A DNA stretch of 64,000 nucleotides from Enterococcus plantarum (GTDB taxonomy: Bacteria > Bacillota > Bacilli > Lactobacillales > Enterococcaceae), in assembly GCF_001730295.1 (NCBI RefSeq), contig NZ_MIKA01000048.1, positions 98,886 through 162,885 on the forward strand. Direction: 5' to 3'. The stretch's first letter is position 1, and each line of letters starts with the position of its first letter. The translations under genes were made by a program, and so were the position numbers. This document shows positions 38,313-48,807 of the stretch, one piece after another. The notes under the pieces were generated by a model that worked only from the letters and a program-made list of their open reading frames with translations, searched no databases and was not told where the DNA came from.

Positions 38313-39095
38313 ATGAATGATAGAATAACGATTTCCATTGTTACTCATAATAGCCGTCATATTTTTGATGTGCTTGATAATTTAAAAACTGAATTGGGCC
38401 TAGAGTCAAACTATGATATACATATTTTTGACAATGCTTCTGAGCAAAGCTATATAGAGAAACTTGAACAGTATGGTTCATTTATTCTGTTACATAGAGC
38501 TGAGGAAAATAATGGTTTTGGTTATGGACATAATCAGATTTTAAAAAAGGTTGCTACGCGTTATGCGGTCATTTTTAATCCAGATGTTTTGATTACAAAA
38601 AAAGCTTTGGACGAAATGATTCAGCGTATCAAAGCAGAGGAACAATTGGCTGCTGTTTGTCCTAAAGTCCTAAATTCAGATGGAACAACGCAGTATTTAG
38701 TCCGTCAAAAATTAGATGTCTTTGATTATATGCTACGATTTGTTCCATTTCAATCAGTCAAAAAGCTATTTGATAAGCGTTTAAGTTATTATGAATGTCG
38801 CGACTTACCTGATGATCGTACCTCCTATATAAAAATGGGTTCTGGTTGTTTTATGGTGATCGATATCGATAAATTTAAACAGGTCGGCGGTTTTGATGAG
38901 CGCTTTTTCATGTATTTTGAAGACAATGATCTTTGTTTGAGTTTTGGCAAAGCTGGATATAACATTTTATACACCCCTTTTGAAACCGTGATTCACTTGT
39001 ATGAGAAGGGTGCGCATAAAAATAAAGATTTATTTAAGATATTTTTACACTCAATGATAAAATTTTTCAACAAATGGGGCTGGAGGTTTTTCTAG
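38313..39095 (+). CDS. epaB: GT2 glycosyltransferase, rhamnosyltransferase-like (EpaB)
   Basis: 260 residues of the GT-A fold. 'ISIVTHNSRHIFDVLDNLKTE' at the N terminus, 'IFDNASEQSY', a metal-site equivalent in 'AVIFNPDVLI', and 'VGGFDERFFMYFEDNDLCLSFGKAGY' (ED motif with catalytic Asp) as in WbbL-type rhamnosyltransferases. It likely adds an early sugar to the EpaA product. GAGGTGCAAAAAAT precedes the ATG. Overlaps the start of the next gene by 1 base. Confidence 0.85.
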   Translation: MNDRITISIVTHNSRHIFDVLDNLKTELGLESNYDIHIFDNASEQSYIEKLEQYGSFILLHRAEENNGFGYGHNQILKKVATRYAVIFNPDVLITKKALDEMIQRIKAEEQLAAVCPKVLNSDGTTQYLVRQKLDVFDYMLRFVPFQSVKKLFDKRLSYYECRDLPDDRTSYIKMGSGCFMVIDIDKFKQVGGFDERFFMYFEDNDLCLSFGKAGYNILYTPFETVIHLYEKGAHKNKDLFKIFLHSMIKFFNKWGWRFF

Positions 39096-39928
39096 TGGAG
39101 AATAAGTTGGTCATTACGATGGTTTTATATCAAACTAAATTCTCAGAAACACCTAGCTATGACTATATAAAAAGAGTGATATCAGAAAAAAAATCAGTGT
39201 ATTTATTTATTTACGATAATAGTCAAAACGAGCAAGTGGATACATTGTTCTCGTTTCAAAATGTTCGTTACGTTCACGATGGAACGAATCCAGGATTGGC
39301 TAAAGCATATAACGCAGGAAGGCACTGTCTTAATGAAGTGCAGGGCGACTTGTTGTTATTGCTAGATCAAGATACTTTGCTTGATGAGCATTACCTTGAA
39401 CGTCTACTTAGTTTATCTCTAGATCCTGAGGTTGGAGCGTATGTTCCAATTGTCAGCTCTCATGGCAGACAAATTTCTCCGGTTTTTTCTGATAAATATA
39501 TCGGAGGTCAATCTGAACTGCCAAAAGCCGGTACCTATTCAGAAAAAATTATGAGTATTAATTCTGGAACTGTACTTCCTGAGGCAACACTGGGTAGTAT
39601 TGGTTCCTTTAACTTGGATTTTCCGTTGGACTTTTTAGATCATTGGCTTTTTTGGAAGATCCATCAATTAGATAAAAAAATCAGTGTGTTGAATAATCAT
39701 CTAACGCATGATCTATCTGTGTTGGACTACCAAACAATCAACAGTAAACGTTATGAATCGATTATTAGAGGAGAAACGCTATTTTATAAGAAGTATGATC
39801 AAGAGCAATTTTACAACCACAGAAGACATTTGCTTTTAAGAACGGTCAAGCAATTTTTGCGGGTCAAGAATCGTAAAATTTGGCGACGAACATTTTTAGA
39901 ATATCGATCGCTAATGAAAGGAAAATAA
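39095..39928 (+). CDS. epaC: GT2 glycosyltransferase (EpaC)
   Basis: 277 residues from GTG 39095, which overlaps the previous TAG and has TGGAGG at eight bases upstream; ATG 39074 in the same frame lacks a binding site. 'ENKLVITMVLYQTKFSETPSYDY', 'LFIYDNSQNEQ', 'PGLAKAYNAG' and 'LLLLDQDTLLDEHYLERLL' are those of WcaA/RfbF-like rhamnosyltransferases. Cytoplasmic face of the membrane, using dTDP-rhamnose by analogy. Confidence 0.85.
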   Translation: MENKLVITMVLYQTKFSETPSYDYIKRVISEKKSVYLFIYDNSQNEQVDTLFSFQNVRYVHDGTNPGLAKAYNAGRHCLNEVQGDLLLLLDQDTLLDEHYLERLLSLSLDPEVGAYVPIVSSHGRQISPVFSDKYIGGQSELPKAGTYSEKIMSINSGTVLPEATLGSIGSFNLDFPLDFLDHWLFWKIHQLDKKISVLNNHLTHDLSVLDYQTINSKRYESIIRGETLFYKKYDQEQFYNHRRHLLLRTVKQFLRVKNRKIWRRTFLEYRSLMKGK

Positions 39929-40642
39929 ATGATTTCAGTTTGCATTGCCACTTACAATGGAGAAAAATATTTAGAAGAACAGCTCGATAGTATTTTACCT
40001 CAATTGGCTTCTCAAGATGAGCTGATTATATCTGATGATGGATCTAAAGATGCAACATTGGCTATTATCAAACGATATAGAGCACAAGATTCGCGGGTAA
40101 AATTTTTTAACGGACCAGGAAAAGGCGTGATTGCGAATTTTGAATTTGCTATCAATCAAAGTCAGGGCGAATTCATTTTTTTGGCAGATCAAGATGATGT
40201 TTGGCAGCCTGAAAAAGTTCAAATAACCTTAGAATTTTTTCACACGCATCCTAGAATAGATTTAGTAATCAGTGATTTGGTGATCGTGAACGAAAAGTTG
40301 GATGTAATCGAACCTTCTTATTTTGAGTACCGAAACGTTAAATTAGGCTTTCTTCATAATATTGTCAAAAATAAATATATCGGTGCAGGTATGGCATTTC
40401 GCAGTGAGTTAAAGACAAGAATATTGCCCATTCCTGCTAAGGTCCCGATGCATGACATGTGGATCGGTTTGATTGCAGCTTATGGAAATAAAAGTGCATT
40501 GATAGCACAACCGCTTACTTTATATCGTAGGCATAGCGATAATGCGAGTGAAATCAATACAAAAGCCAGCTTTTATCAGCAACTGAAATGGCGGTGTGCT
40601 ATTAGTTACGTGCTCTTCAAAAGGATATTTTTAAATTCATAG
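39929..40642 (+). CDS. epaD: GT2 glycosyltransferase (EpaD)
   Basis: 237 residues. 'ISVCIATYNGEKYLEEQLDSIL', 'ELIISDDGSKDATLAII', 'FIFLADQDDVWQPEKV' (D-x-D) and 'MHDMWIGLIAAYGN' are a full GT2 set of the type found in rhamnan synthesis (RgpB/CpsI-like). Starts right after the previous stop (GGAAAATAA ATG). Third of three consecutive transferases that probably build the linkage or backbone. Confidence 0.88.
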   Translation: MISVCIATYNGEKYLEEQLDSILPQLASQDELIISDDGSKDATLAIIKRYRAQDSRVKFFNGPGKGVIANFEFAINQSQGEFIFLADQDDVWQPEKVQITLEFFHTHPRIDLVISDLVIVNEKLDVIEPSYFEYRNVKLGFLHNIVKNKYIGAGMAFRSELKTRILPIPAKVPMHDMWIGLIAAYGNKSALIAQPLTLYRRHSDNASEINTKASFYQQLKWRCAISYVLFKRIFLNS

Positions 40643-40651
40643 TCAACTGCT

Positions 40652-40671
40652 ATTTTACAGTTTTGTAAAAT
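40652..40671. promoter_or_regulatory. inverted repeat before rmlA
   Basis: ATTTTACA and TGTAAAAT, 8-bp arms around GTTT. Lies in the 119-bp gap before rmlA. It may be an operator or a weak terminator. Confidence 0.35.
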
Positions 40672-40761
40672 ATTCTTAAAATGAATGACAATCATAGCTA
40701 ATAATGCAATAATAACAGTTAGTAAATAACAATAAAATAAATTAGTATAAGGAGTTTTTTC

Positions 40762-41631
40762 ATGAAAGGGATCATCTTAGCTGGAGGAAGTGGAACCAGA
40801 TTATATCCATTAACGAAAGCCACATCAAAACAATTAATGCCTATCTATGACAAACCAATGATCTACTACCCAATGTCAACCTTGATGTTAGCAGGTATCA
40901 AAGAAATTCTGATTATCTCGACACCGGATGATACACCTCGCTTTGAAAGTTTGTTCGGCGACGGGAAAGACCTAGGGATTCATATTGAATATGCGGTTCA
41001 GGAAAGTCCTGATGGATTAGCACAAGCATTCATTATTGGTGAAGAATTCATTGGCGATGATAGTGTGTGTTTAGTTTTAGGTGATAATATTTATTATGGT
41101 GGTGGTTTATCGAATATGTTGCAGCGTGCAGCGTCAAAAGAAAACGGAGCCACTGTTTTCGGATACCATGTGAATGACCCAGAACGTTTTGGTGTAGTTG
41201 AATTTGATAATCAGATGACTGCTCTTTCAATTGAAGAAAAACCTGAGAAACCAAAATCAAATTACGCTGTTACTGGTTTGTATTTTTATGATAACGAAGT
41301 AATCGAAATCGCTAAAAATATCAAACCATCTGATCGTGGTGAATTAGAAATCACAGATGTAAATAAAGTATATTTAGAAAAAAATAAATTGTCTGTTGAA
41401 GTGATGGGACGTGGGTTTGCATGGTTAGACACAGGAACTCATGAATCCCTATTAGAAGCGTCAACTTTTATTGAAACAATCGAGAAACGCCAAAACTTAA
41501 AAGTAGCTTGTTTGGAAGAAATTGCTTATCGAATGGGATACATCACAAGAGAGCAATTGATTGAACTGGCACAACCATTGAAGAAGAATGGGTATGGACA
41601 ATATTTACTAAGATTGGCAGAAACAGATTAG
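40762..41631 (+). CDS. rmlA: glucose-1-phosphate thymidylyltransferase
   Basis: 289 residues, standard length. '[37 protein letters not shown]' is the nucleotide-binding signature; '[10 protein letters not shown]' and '[21 protein letters not shown]' are further RmlA marks. First step of dTDP-L-rhamnose synthesis: dTTP + glucose-1-P to dTDP-glucose. Called EpaE in E. faecalis. AAGGAGTTTTTTC precedes ATG. The next gene follows after 11 bases. Confidence 0.96.
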   Translation: MKGIILAGGSGTRLYPLTKATSKQLMPIYDKPMIYYPMSTLMLAGIKEILIISTPDDTPRFESLFGDGKDLGIHIEYAVQESPDGLAQAFIIGEEFIGDDSVCLVLGDNIYYGGGLSNMLQRAASKENGATVFGYHVNDPERFGVVEFDNQMTALSIEEKPEKPKSNYAVTGLYFYDNEVIEIAKNIKPSDRGELEITDVNKVYLEKNKLSVEVMGRGFAWLDTGTHESLLEASTFIETIEKRQNLKVACLEEIAYRMGYITREQLIELAQPLKKNGYGQYLLRLAETD

Positions 41632-41642
41632 GAGCGATTAGA

Positions 41643-42215
41643 ATGAACGTTATTGACACAAAATTGCAAGATGTAAAAATCATTGAGATGGACGTATTTG
41701 GCGATCACCGCGGCTTTTTTACTGAAAGCTATTCTAAAGAAAAATTTGCTGAAAAAGGATTAGATTTTGACTTTGTACAAGACAACCATTCTCTTTCAAG
41801 CGAAGCGGGCGTATTACGTGGCTTGCATTTTCAAAAAGGTGAAGCAGCTCAAACAAAACTAATTCGTGTTGTAACAGGTGCGGTTTTAGATGTGATCGTT
41901 GACATCCGCAAAGGTAGTCCAACATATGGACAATGGGAAGGATATATTTTATCTGAACATAACCATCGTCAATTATTGGTACCGAAGGGCTATGCCCATG
42001 GCTTTGTAACGTTGACTCCAAATGTTAACTTTATGTATAAGTGCGATAATTACTATAATGCACCTGCAGATGGTGGTATTGCCTTTGATGATCCAGATTT
42101 AGCGATTGATTGGCCGATAGATATTCAAAAAGCAATTACCTCTGAAAAAGATAAAAATCATCCAACCTTAAAAGAATTTGAATCAGAAAATCCTTTTGTT
42201 TACGGTGAAATCTAA
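41643..42215 (+). CDS. rmlC: dTDP-4-dehydrorhamnose 3,5-epimerase
   Basis: 190 residues. 'MDVFGDHRGFFTESYSKEKF', 'GVLRGLHFQ' (catalytic His), 'VLDVIVDIRKGSPTYGQWEGYILSEHNHRQLLVPKGYAHGF' make a full RmlC cupin. Third step of dTDP-rhamnose synthesis. EpaF position. GGAGCGATTAGA precedes the start. Confidence 0.96.
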   Translation: MNVIDTKLQDVKIIEMDVFGDHRGFFTESYSKEKFAEKGLDFDFVQDNHSLSSEAGVLRGLHFQKGEAAQTKLIRVVTGAVLDVIVDIRKGSPTYGQWEGYILSEHNHRQLLVPKGYAHGFVTLTPNVNFMYKCDNYYNAPADGGIAFDDPDLAIDWPIDIQKAITSEKDKNHPTLKEFESENPFVYGEI

Positions 42216-43268
<1,053 letters not shown>

Positions 43269-43375
43269 ATCGTGACTGGATTATAGAATCCAGATAAACG
43301 GTGTATTCAGTAACTATTCTGCTACACTTCGATTACATCAGATTTTAACCGAGTATGATTACAATAATGAGTTGT

Positions 43376-43417
43376 TGAGCGTGGAACAAACCTAAAAATT
43401 GGTTTTGCTCCACGCTC
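43376..43417. repeat. long hairpin between rmlB and rmlD
   Basis: GAGCGTGGA and TCCACGCTC with flanking ACAAA/TTTTG arms, loop of about 12. No T run follows, so it is not a clear terminator. Shares the G/A-rich arm and AACAAA/TTTTG core with the element at 38091-38129; both look like enterococcal REP-type hairpins. Confidence 0.45.
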
Positions 43418-43526
43418 TAAATACGAATGGATAGCGGATAGAAGCAAAAATAGGTTGATTTTATCCGTTTTCAGTCAAGATAAAATGAGCCCGTCATGCT
43501 TTTAAATTTACGAGGAGGAAACAAAA

Positions 43527-44369
43527 ATGATACTTTTAACCGGTGGTAATGGGCAACTTGGTACGGAGTTGCGTCATTTATTGGACGAACAAGGAATGGA
43601 ATACGTTTCCACAGATTCAAAAGAATTAGATATTACAGATGCAGAGAAAACAATGGCTTATATCACTAATTTGAAGCCTAAATTGATTTATCATTGTGCG
43701 GCGTATACAGCTGTGGACAAAGCGGAGGACGAAGGCAAAGAACTAGATGAGAAAATCAATGTAGAGGGTACACGCAACGTAGCCATTGCGGCTAAAGCAG
43801 TTGATGCAACCTTGGTTTATATCAGTACAGATTATGTATTTGATGGGACTAAAAAAGATGAAATGTACAAAACTGATGATCAGACAAATCCTCAAAACGA
43901 GTATGGTCGGACGAAATTACTAGGGGAACAAATTGTTCAGGATATCCTGGAAAAATATTACATCATCCGTACTTCGTGGGTGTTTGGTCAATATGGACAT
44001 AATTTTGTCTTCACAATGCAAAAATTAGCGGAAACACGCAATCAATTGACTATTGTTGACGATCAATTCGGCCGTCCGACTTGGACTAGAACATTAGCTG
44101 AATTTATGGTTTTTGTTGTAAAAGAAGAAGCTCCTTATGGCGTGTATCATCTTTCAAATGATAATAGTTGCAACTGGTATGAATTTGCTAAAGAAATCTT
44201 AAAGAATACAGATGTAGAAGTTCTCCCAGTAGATTCAAGCCAATTTCCACAAAAAGCGACTAGACCAAAGTATTCAGTAATGGATCTTACTAAAACGAAG
44301 GCGTTAGGTTTTGAAATTCCGACTTGGGAAAAGGCATTAGAAAGTATGCTTGCCTCCCTTTCAAAATAA
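43527..44369 (+). CDS. rmlD: dTDP-4-dehydrorhamnose reductase
   Basis: 280 residues. 'LLTGGNGQLGTELRHLL' nucleotide-binding loop, 'DITDAEKTMAYI', 'YISTDYVFDG', 'NEYGRTKLLGEQIV' (Y-x-x-x-K), 'TSWVFGQYGHNFVF' and 'DDQFGRPTWT' are RmlD marks. Last step of dTDP-rhamnose synthesis. EpaH position. GAGGAGGAAACAAAA precedes ATG. Confidence 0.96.
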   Translation: MILLTGGNGQLGTELRHLLDEQGMEYVSTDSKELDITDAEKTMAYITNLKPKLIYHCAAYTAVDKAEDEGKELDEKINVEGTRNVAIAAKAVDATLVYISTDYVFDGTKKDEMYKTDDQTNPQNEYGRTKLLGEQIVQDILEKYYIIRTSWVFGQYGHNFVFTMQKLAETRNQLTIVDDQFGRPTWTRTLAEFMVFVVKEEAPYGVYHLSNDNSCNWYEFAKEILKNTDVEVLPVDSSQFPQKATRPKYSVMDLTKTKALGFEIPTWEKALESMLASLSK

Positions 44370-44381
44370 TAAAAAGAATTT

Positions 44382-44426
44382 AAGGAATAGAAATGGTTAG
44401 GGCATTTCTATTCTTTAGGTATTTTT
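44382..44426 (+). terminator. terminator after rmlD
   Basis: AAGGAATAGAAATG pairs with CATTTCTATTCTTT over a 7-base loop, followed by a weak T run (ATTTTTG). Confidence 0.6.
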
Positions 44427-44468
44427 GTTACTAATTGAGGAGTAAATGAATGAAAAGGGTGGAGTAAG

Positions 44469-46352
44469 ATGGCTGACATTTCTATGGATAAAAAGAAAAA
44501 GAATCTATATAAGTGGCTGATAATATTATTGAGTAGTGTGTTTGTTGTATTGCTAATTGAGATGTTTGTATTTAATTTCTCCTATTTTAGATATGGAAAT
44601 GTTAGTGAAGATGTAACGAATGTAACGCTTGAGAATATAAAAAAAACAGGAGAAAATAGCTATAAGCTGATTGATAAAACTGTTCAAGGCAAAATAATTA
44701 TTCCAAATACTGAAAGTAAGGCGACCAGGCTTTCCTTCATTACATCCGTTGCCGAAGGCCCAGAAGCGAAAATAAAAATAACTAGTCCAGAAACAAATTA
44801 CGGTGAACGAAAGATTCAACATTCGCTAGAAGTAATTAAACTTACAGATCAAACGAAGCCGTTAACCCTATCCTTTATTGACGTCGGGGATAGAGAATTT
44901 CAAGTTTCAGAAATGAAGAAAACAAATCAGTTTCATTTTAATGTGATTCGCTTTTTTGTTTTGGTATCGTTCGTTATATTTGTTGTCTTGATTGCGAAGG
45001 GGACATTTAAAAATCGTTATGAGTATTTTGCTTTCTTAACGATCATTTTGTTTGGTTCATTGCTATCCATACTTATGCCAGTAGGACAAACAATGGATGA
45101 ACGGGCTCATATTTTGAAGAGTATATCTGTAGCAGAGGGAAATTTATTCTTCGAAAATGGAGATAAACTGGAATTACCTGCAGGGTTTGAATCGATGTAT
45201 AAGGAAGAACCTTACACTGCCTATGAAGAGTTCAGAGATATGTATAATAAAAATACAACCAAAGAAACCTCAGTAACAATAGAAGAGAAAAAAGAGACCT
45301 CTGCAGTAACCTACCCCTTTCTCTCCTATATATTTAGCGGAATCGGGATAAAAGTAGCGATGCTCTTTCAGCTACCCATGATTTTTTATGTGTGGTTTGC
45401 TAGAATCTTTAATGTAGTAGCATACGGATTGCTAGCGTTTTTTTCAATCAAAAAAATGCCTTATGGTAAGAGGGTAATGGCGTTTTTTGCAGTTCAACCT
45501 GTTATGTTGTATCTCGCAGCATCAGTTGGGGTAGATGCACTACTAGTGGGCGTGGTCATGTTAGGTTTTGCCCAGATCATGCGAATTCGTTATGAAAAGT
45601 CCCATATAAAATTGTCAGAATTTATCTTGATTGCCAGTTGTTTTAGTATGGCGATCATTATCAAAGTTGTATATGCACCTGTGTTAGTTTTATTTTTCTT
45701 ATTAAGGCGAGAAAATTTTAAAAATAAAAAAGCCCAGTGGATTTTATATAGTACGCTATCTATAATATTATTTATTGTCGCTCTTTTAGTTTACAAGTAT
45801 TCTGCTGACATGGGGATCAATCAATGGAGACTACCGAACGTTGATTCTGATAAACAAACGGTTGGAATTATAAAAAATCCAATCAGTTATCTTAAAATGC
45901 TAACTCTTTTCTTTTCATCAAACAGCATAAGTTACTTATCTGCAACATTTGGCTTAATGGGGTACGTACTCGTGATTAATCCGTTCGTTACTCTTCTAAA
46001 TATATGTGTATGGGTGTTCTTATGTTTGTTCGATTATCAAGAAATTCAAAAAGAAAAAAATGTTTATTTTACTATAACAGAAAAAATGATTGTTGGTTTT
46101 TCTATTTTAAGTATGATTATTCTAAGTGCAACAGCACTTTACATGACATTCACACCAGTGGGAGCCGACAAAGTGGATGGATATCAGGCACGTTATCTAA
46201 CCCCAATGGCATTTTTAGCCACGTACATGTTGACGTCAAGAAAGTTAGAATCTAAGTATAGCGAACAATCAATGGATAAAATAGCTTTTTTTAGCAGTTT
46301 ATTGTTGCTTATCTTTGTTTTTATTCAAATTTTAATAAAATACTATTCTTAA
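44469..46352 (+). CDS. DUF2142-type polytopic membrane protein (probable GT-C glycosyltransferase)
   Basis: 627 residues, about 12 membrane segments after an extracellular beta domain (residues about 35-150, 'NVTLENIKKTGENSYKLIDKTVQGKIIIP'). 'GQTMDERAHILKSISVAEGNLF' has the D-E in the first outside loop that fits the catalytic acidic site of GT-C enzymes; DUF2142 proteins are grouped with these. It probably uses a lipid-linked sugar outside the membrane. Next genes: lipid-sugar synthase, DUF2304 and a small transporter, which fits this role. Confidence 0.7.
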   Translation: MADISMDKKKKNLYKWLIILLSSVFVVLLIEMFVFNFSYFRYGNVSEDVTNVTLENIKKTGENSYKLIDKTVQGKIIIPNTESKATRLSFITSVAEGPEAKIKITSPETNYGERKIQHSLEVIKLTDQTKPLTLSFIDVGDREFQVSEMKKTNQFHFNVIRFFVLVSFVIFVVLIAKGTFKNRYEYFAFLTIILFGSLLSILMPVGQTMDERAHILKSISVAEGNLFFENGDKLELPAGFESMYKEEPYTAYEEFRDMYNKNTTKETSVTIEEKKETSAVTYPFLSYIFSGIGIKVAMLFQLPMIFYVWFARIFNVVAYGLLAFFSIKKMPYGKRVMAFFAVQPVMLYLAASVGVDALLVGVVMLGFAQIMRIRYEKSHIKLSEFILIASCFSMAIIIKVVYAPVLVLFFLLRRENFKNKKAQWILYSTLSIILFIVALLVYKYSADMGINQWRLPNVDSDKQTVGIIKNPISYLKMLTLFFSSNSISYLSATFGLMGYVLVINPFVTLLNICVWVFLCLFDYQEIQKEKNVYFTITEKMIVGFSILSMIILSATALYMTFTPVGADKVDGYQARYLTPMAFLATYMLTSRKLESKYSEQSMDKIAFFSSLLLLIFVFIQILIKYYS

Positions 46353-46382
46353 TAGTTACTAATTGGTAAAGGAGGAGTTACT

Positions 46383-47111
46383 TTGCGCGTTCTTTTAGTT
46401 ATTCCTGCATATAATGAAGAATCAAATATATTAAATACAATTACGTCTATTGAATCATTTAAAAAAGAGAATAGTCATCACTATTCCTATACAATTGATT
46501 ATGTCGTAATCAATGACGGTTCAACTGATAAAACACAAGCAATTATAGAAAAAAATGAAATTAATGCGGTTCATTTAGTGATGAATTTGGGGATCGGTGG
46601 AGCTGTTCAAACGGGATATAAGTATGCTGAAGAAAACGAGTATGATATTGCGGTTCAATTTGATGGGGATGGACAGCATGATATCAACAGTTTAGACTTA
46701 GTCGTACAACCGATAATCAAAAAAGAAGCTGATTTCGTAATTGGTTCAAGGTTTTTACCAAACCAAAAAGCAGATTTCCAAACAACCTTTATGCGTCGTA
46801 TCGGGATTAGAATTCTTTCTTTTTTGATTTATCTATCGTCAGGGAAAAAAATATATGATGTAACTTCTGGGTATCGTGCTTGCAATAAGGAAATCATCAG
46901 CTATTTTTCTAAAAAGTATCCGACGAGTTATCCAGAACCCGAATCAACTGTACATCTGCTTAAAAAGAAATTCAAAATCAAGGAAGTTGCTGTTAATATG
47001 ATGGAACGATCAGGTGGTCAATCATCGATTCGTTCGTTTACTTCGGTCAAATATATGTTTGAAGTAAGTATTGCAATCATTGTTTCAGGTTTTATGCGGG
47101 AGGGAGACTAA
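46383..47111 (+). CDS. GT2, polyprenyl-phosphate sugar synthase type
   Basis: 242 residues, TTG start behind AAAGGAGGAG. 'LLVIPAYNEESNILNTITSIE', 'VVINDGSTDKTQAIIEK', 'LGIGGAVQTGYKYAEENEYDIAVQFDGDGQHD' and 'GSRFLPNQKADFQTTFMRRIGIRI' are the motifs of dolichol-phosphate mannose/polyprenyl-phosphate glycosyl synthases. It would attach a sugar to undecaprenyl phosphate on the inner membrane face. Ends overlapping the DUF2304 start (TAATG). Confidence 0.8.
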   Translation: MRVLLVIPAYNEESNILNTITSIESFKKENSHHYSYTIDYVVINDGSTDKTQAIIEKNEINAVHLVMNLGIGGAVQTGYKYAEENEYDIAVQFDGDGQHDINSLDLVVQPIIKKEADFVIGSRFLPNQKADFQTTFMRRIGIRILSFLIYLSSGKKIYDVTSGYRACNKEIISYFSKKYPTSYPEPESTVHLLKKKFKIKEVAVNMMERSGGQSSIRSFTSVKYMFEVSIAIIVSGFMREGD

Positions 47112-47452
47112 TGAGCCCAATTTTAAGAATTGAAATGTTACTATTCTCGTTGCTCTTTTTTATTTATATTATTCGTTCGATTAATAAAAATATTTTTTTG
47201 CTAAAAAATGCGATTAGGTGGTTGTTTATATCGGCGGGTTTGGTGATTTTTGCTCTTTTTCCTAAATTACCAGAATGGTTTGCCAAATTGTTAGGATTTG
47301 AAACAACCTCTAATTTTTTAATCATCGCTGCAATCTTTGTTTTGCTGTTTATTGAAATCAAGAATTCTGCGTTGTTATCAAAACAGCAAAACCAACTAAA
47401 ACTGTTAATTCAAGAACTTTCAATATTGAAAGATAAAAAGGAGAAAAAATAA
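47111..47452 (+). CDS. DUF2304 membrane protein
   Basis: 113 residues with three membrane segments ('ILRIEMLLFSLLFFIYIIRSI', 'WLFISAGLVIFALFPKLPEWFAKLLGFETTSNFLIIAAIFVLLFIEIKNS') and a coiled C terminus. The 'P-E-W-F-A-K-L-L-G-F/I-E-T-x-S-N-F/L' motif is that of DUF2304, which sits almost always next to polyprenyl-phosphate sugar synthases and is thought to help them. Overlaps both neighbours. Confidence 0.75.
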   Translation: MSPILRIEMLLFSLLFFIYIIRSINKNIFLLKNAIRWLFISAGLVIFALFPKLPEWFAKLLGFETTSNFLIIAAIFVLLFIEIKNSALLSKQQNQLKLLIQELSILKDKKEKK

Positions 47453-47796
47453 TGTTATTATTCTTAATATATGTTGTATTATCAACTTCAGGTTTGATTT
47501 TAGTGAAATTAGGTTCTCAGGCAAATTCAATTCAAATCACGAATGCTGTTTTTTCTTTTTCAATGTCTTTCACAACAATCATAGGCTTTTTATGTTACAT
47601 GTTTAGTTTTGTTCTGTGGATGGTCATTATCAGCAAATCAGAAGTATCTTATATTGTTCCTATGGGCGTTGCCTTTACCAATATTGCTGTGTTAATAGGT
47701 TCTAAACTTATCCTGCAAGAACAAGTCTCCCTTGGGACCGTTATTGGGACATGTGTGATTATTTTAGGGATTGTTATTATTCAAATCGCCAAGTAA
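47452..47796 (+). CDS. SMR/EamA-type small membrane transporter (probable lipid-sugar flippase)
   Basis: 114 residues with four membrane segments ('LLFLIYVVLSTSGLILVKLGSQ', 'TIIGFLCYMFSFVLWMVII', 'YIVPMGVAFTNIAVLIGSKLI', 'LGTVIGTCVIILGIVIIQIAK'). The layout and the 'ESEVSYIVPMGVAFTNIAV'-like stretch match ArnE/SMR-type half transporters. Fits a flippase for the undecaprenyl-phosphate sugar made by the gene two positions upstream. Function by context. Confidence 0.7.
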   Translation: MLLFLIYVVLSTSGLILVKLGSQANSIQITNAVFSFSMSFTTIIGFLCYMFSFVLWMVIISKSEVSYIVPMGVAFTNIAVLIGSKLILQEQVSLGTVIGTCVIILGIVIIQIAK

Positions 47797-47851
47797 AAAG
47801 CCTTTAAAATGAACGTTTAGAGTTTAAATCTTAAGAAAATACTTACATAAC

Positions 47852-47880
47852 TTGAAAAAAGTGCGCATATTCTTTAAACT
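47852..47880 (+). promoter_or_regulatory. promoter before the ABC transporter pair
   Basis: TTGAAA (47852-47857; one base further left also reads CTTGAA) and TAAACT (47875-47880) with a 17-bp spacer. The 152-bp gap is long compared with other gaps in the locus, so a fresh promoter is likely. Confidence 0.4.
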
Positions 47881-47948
47881 AGTAATGTTATGCAGCTTAT
47901 TTTTAGTAGAAATATAAAAGCGATGGGAATAGGAAAGGAAAAGAGTCA

Positions 47949-48743
47949 ATGATACGAGAAACACTATCCATTTTTAAAAATATTTTTGAAAATAGAAAGC
48001 TATTAATACAGTTTTCGTTTAACGATTTTAAATCAAAATATGCAGGTTCTGCACTAGGGATCATCTGGGCATTTATTACGCCTTTAGTAACTGTGTTGAC
48101 CTATTGGTTTGTTTTTTCGCAAATACGACCTCGGGGAGCTAATGAAGAGTTTCCGTTTATTGTCTATCTCGTTACAGGTTTGATTCCATGGTTCTTTTTC
48201 TCGGATTCATTGCTGTCTGCAACCAACGTGTTTAAGGAATACAGCTACCTTGTAAAAAAAGTAGTTTTTAACGTACAGATTCTACCAACATCAAAGATTT
48301 TATCTAGCTTATATACACACCTATTCTTTATTGTAATTGGTTTTGGGATTACGTCACTAAGTGGTATTTACCCAACGTTGCAAAGCTTACAGTTGATTTA
48401 TTATCTATTTTGTCTCATTATCTTTTTGACAGGTGTAACATGGCTGACAGCTTCTACCCAACCGTTTTTACCAGATATTATGCAATTTATTAATGTAGCG
48501 ATGCAAACAATTATGTGGACCTTGCCAATCTTATGGCAGCCATCTGGTTGGATTGAGCAAGTGCTAAAACTAAATCCGCTATATTATATTATCAAAGGCT
48601 ATCGTGATTCCTTTACAGGTGGAGCTTGGTTCTGGGAACATTGGCAGTATGGCTTGTATTTCTGGGGCTTTACAATAGTTCTTTTATTAATTGGGTCTAC
48701 AGTCTTTAGACGTTTGAAACCACATTTTTCAGATGTATTATAA
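47949..48743 (+). CDS. epaM: ABC-2 polysaccharide export permease (TagG/Wzm type)
   Basis: 264 residues with six membrane segments and the order 'LLIQFSFNDFKSKYAGSALGIIWAFITPLVTVLTYWFVFSQI' ... 'VTGLIPWFFFSDSL' typical of TagG/RfbA permeases. Exports lipid-linked polymer. The ATPase gene follows after 64 bases. In E. faecalis the same pair is epaM/epaN; the symbol is by order and family. Confidence 0.85.
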   Translation: MIRETLSIFKNIFENRKLLIQFSFNDFKSKYAGSALGIIWAFITPLVTVLTYWFVFSQIRPRGANEEFPFIVYLVTGLIPWFFFSDSLLSATNVFKEYSYLVKKVVFNVQILPTSKILSSLYTHLFFIVIGFGITSLSGIYPTLQSLQLIYYLFCLIIFLTGVTWLTASTQPFLPDIMQFINVAMQTIMWTLPILWQPSGWIEQVLKLNPLYYIIKGYRDSFTGGAWFWEHWQYGLYFWGFTIVLLLIGSTVFRRLKPHFSDVL

Positions 48744-48807
48744 ACAGGACCCAGTAGAGCTAAAACATACTGAAATATGTGATCGATAAACACAAGGAGA
48801 TTAAACA

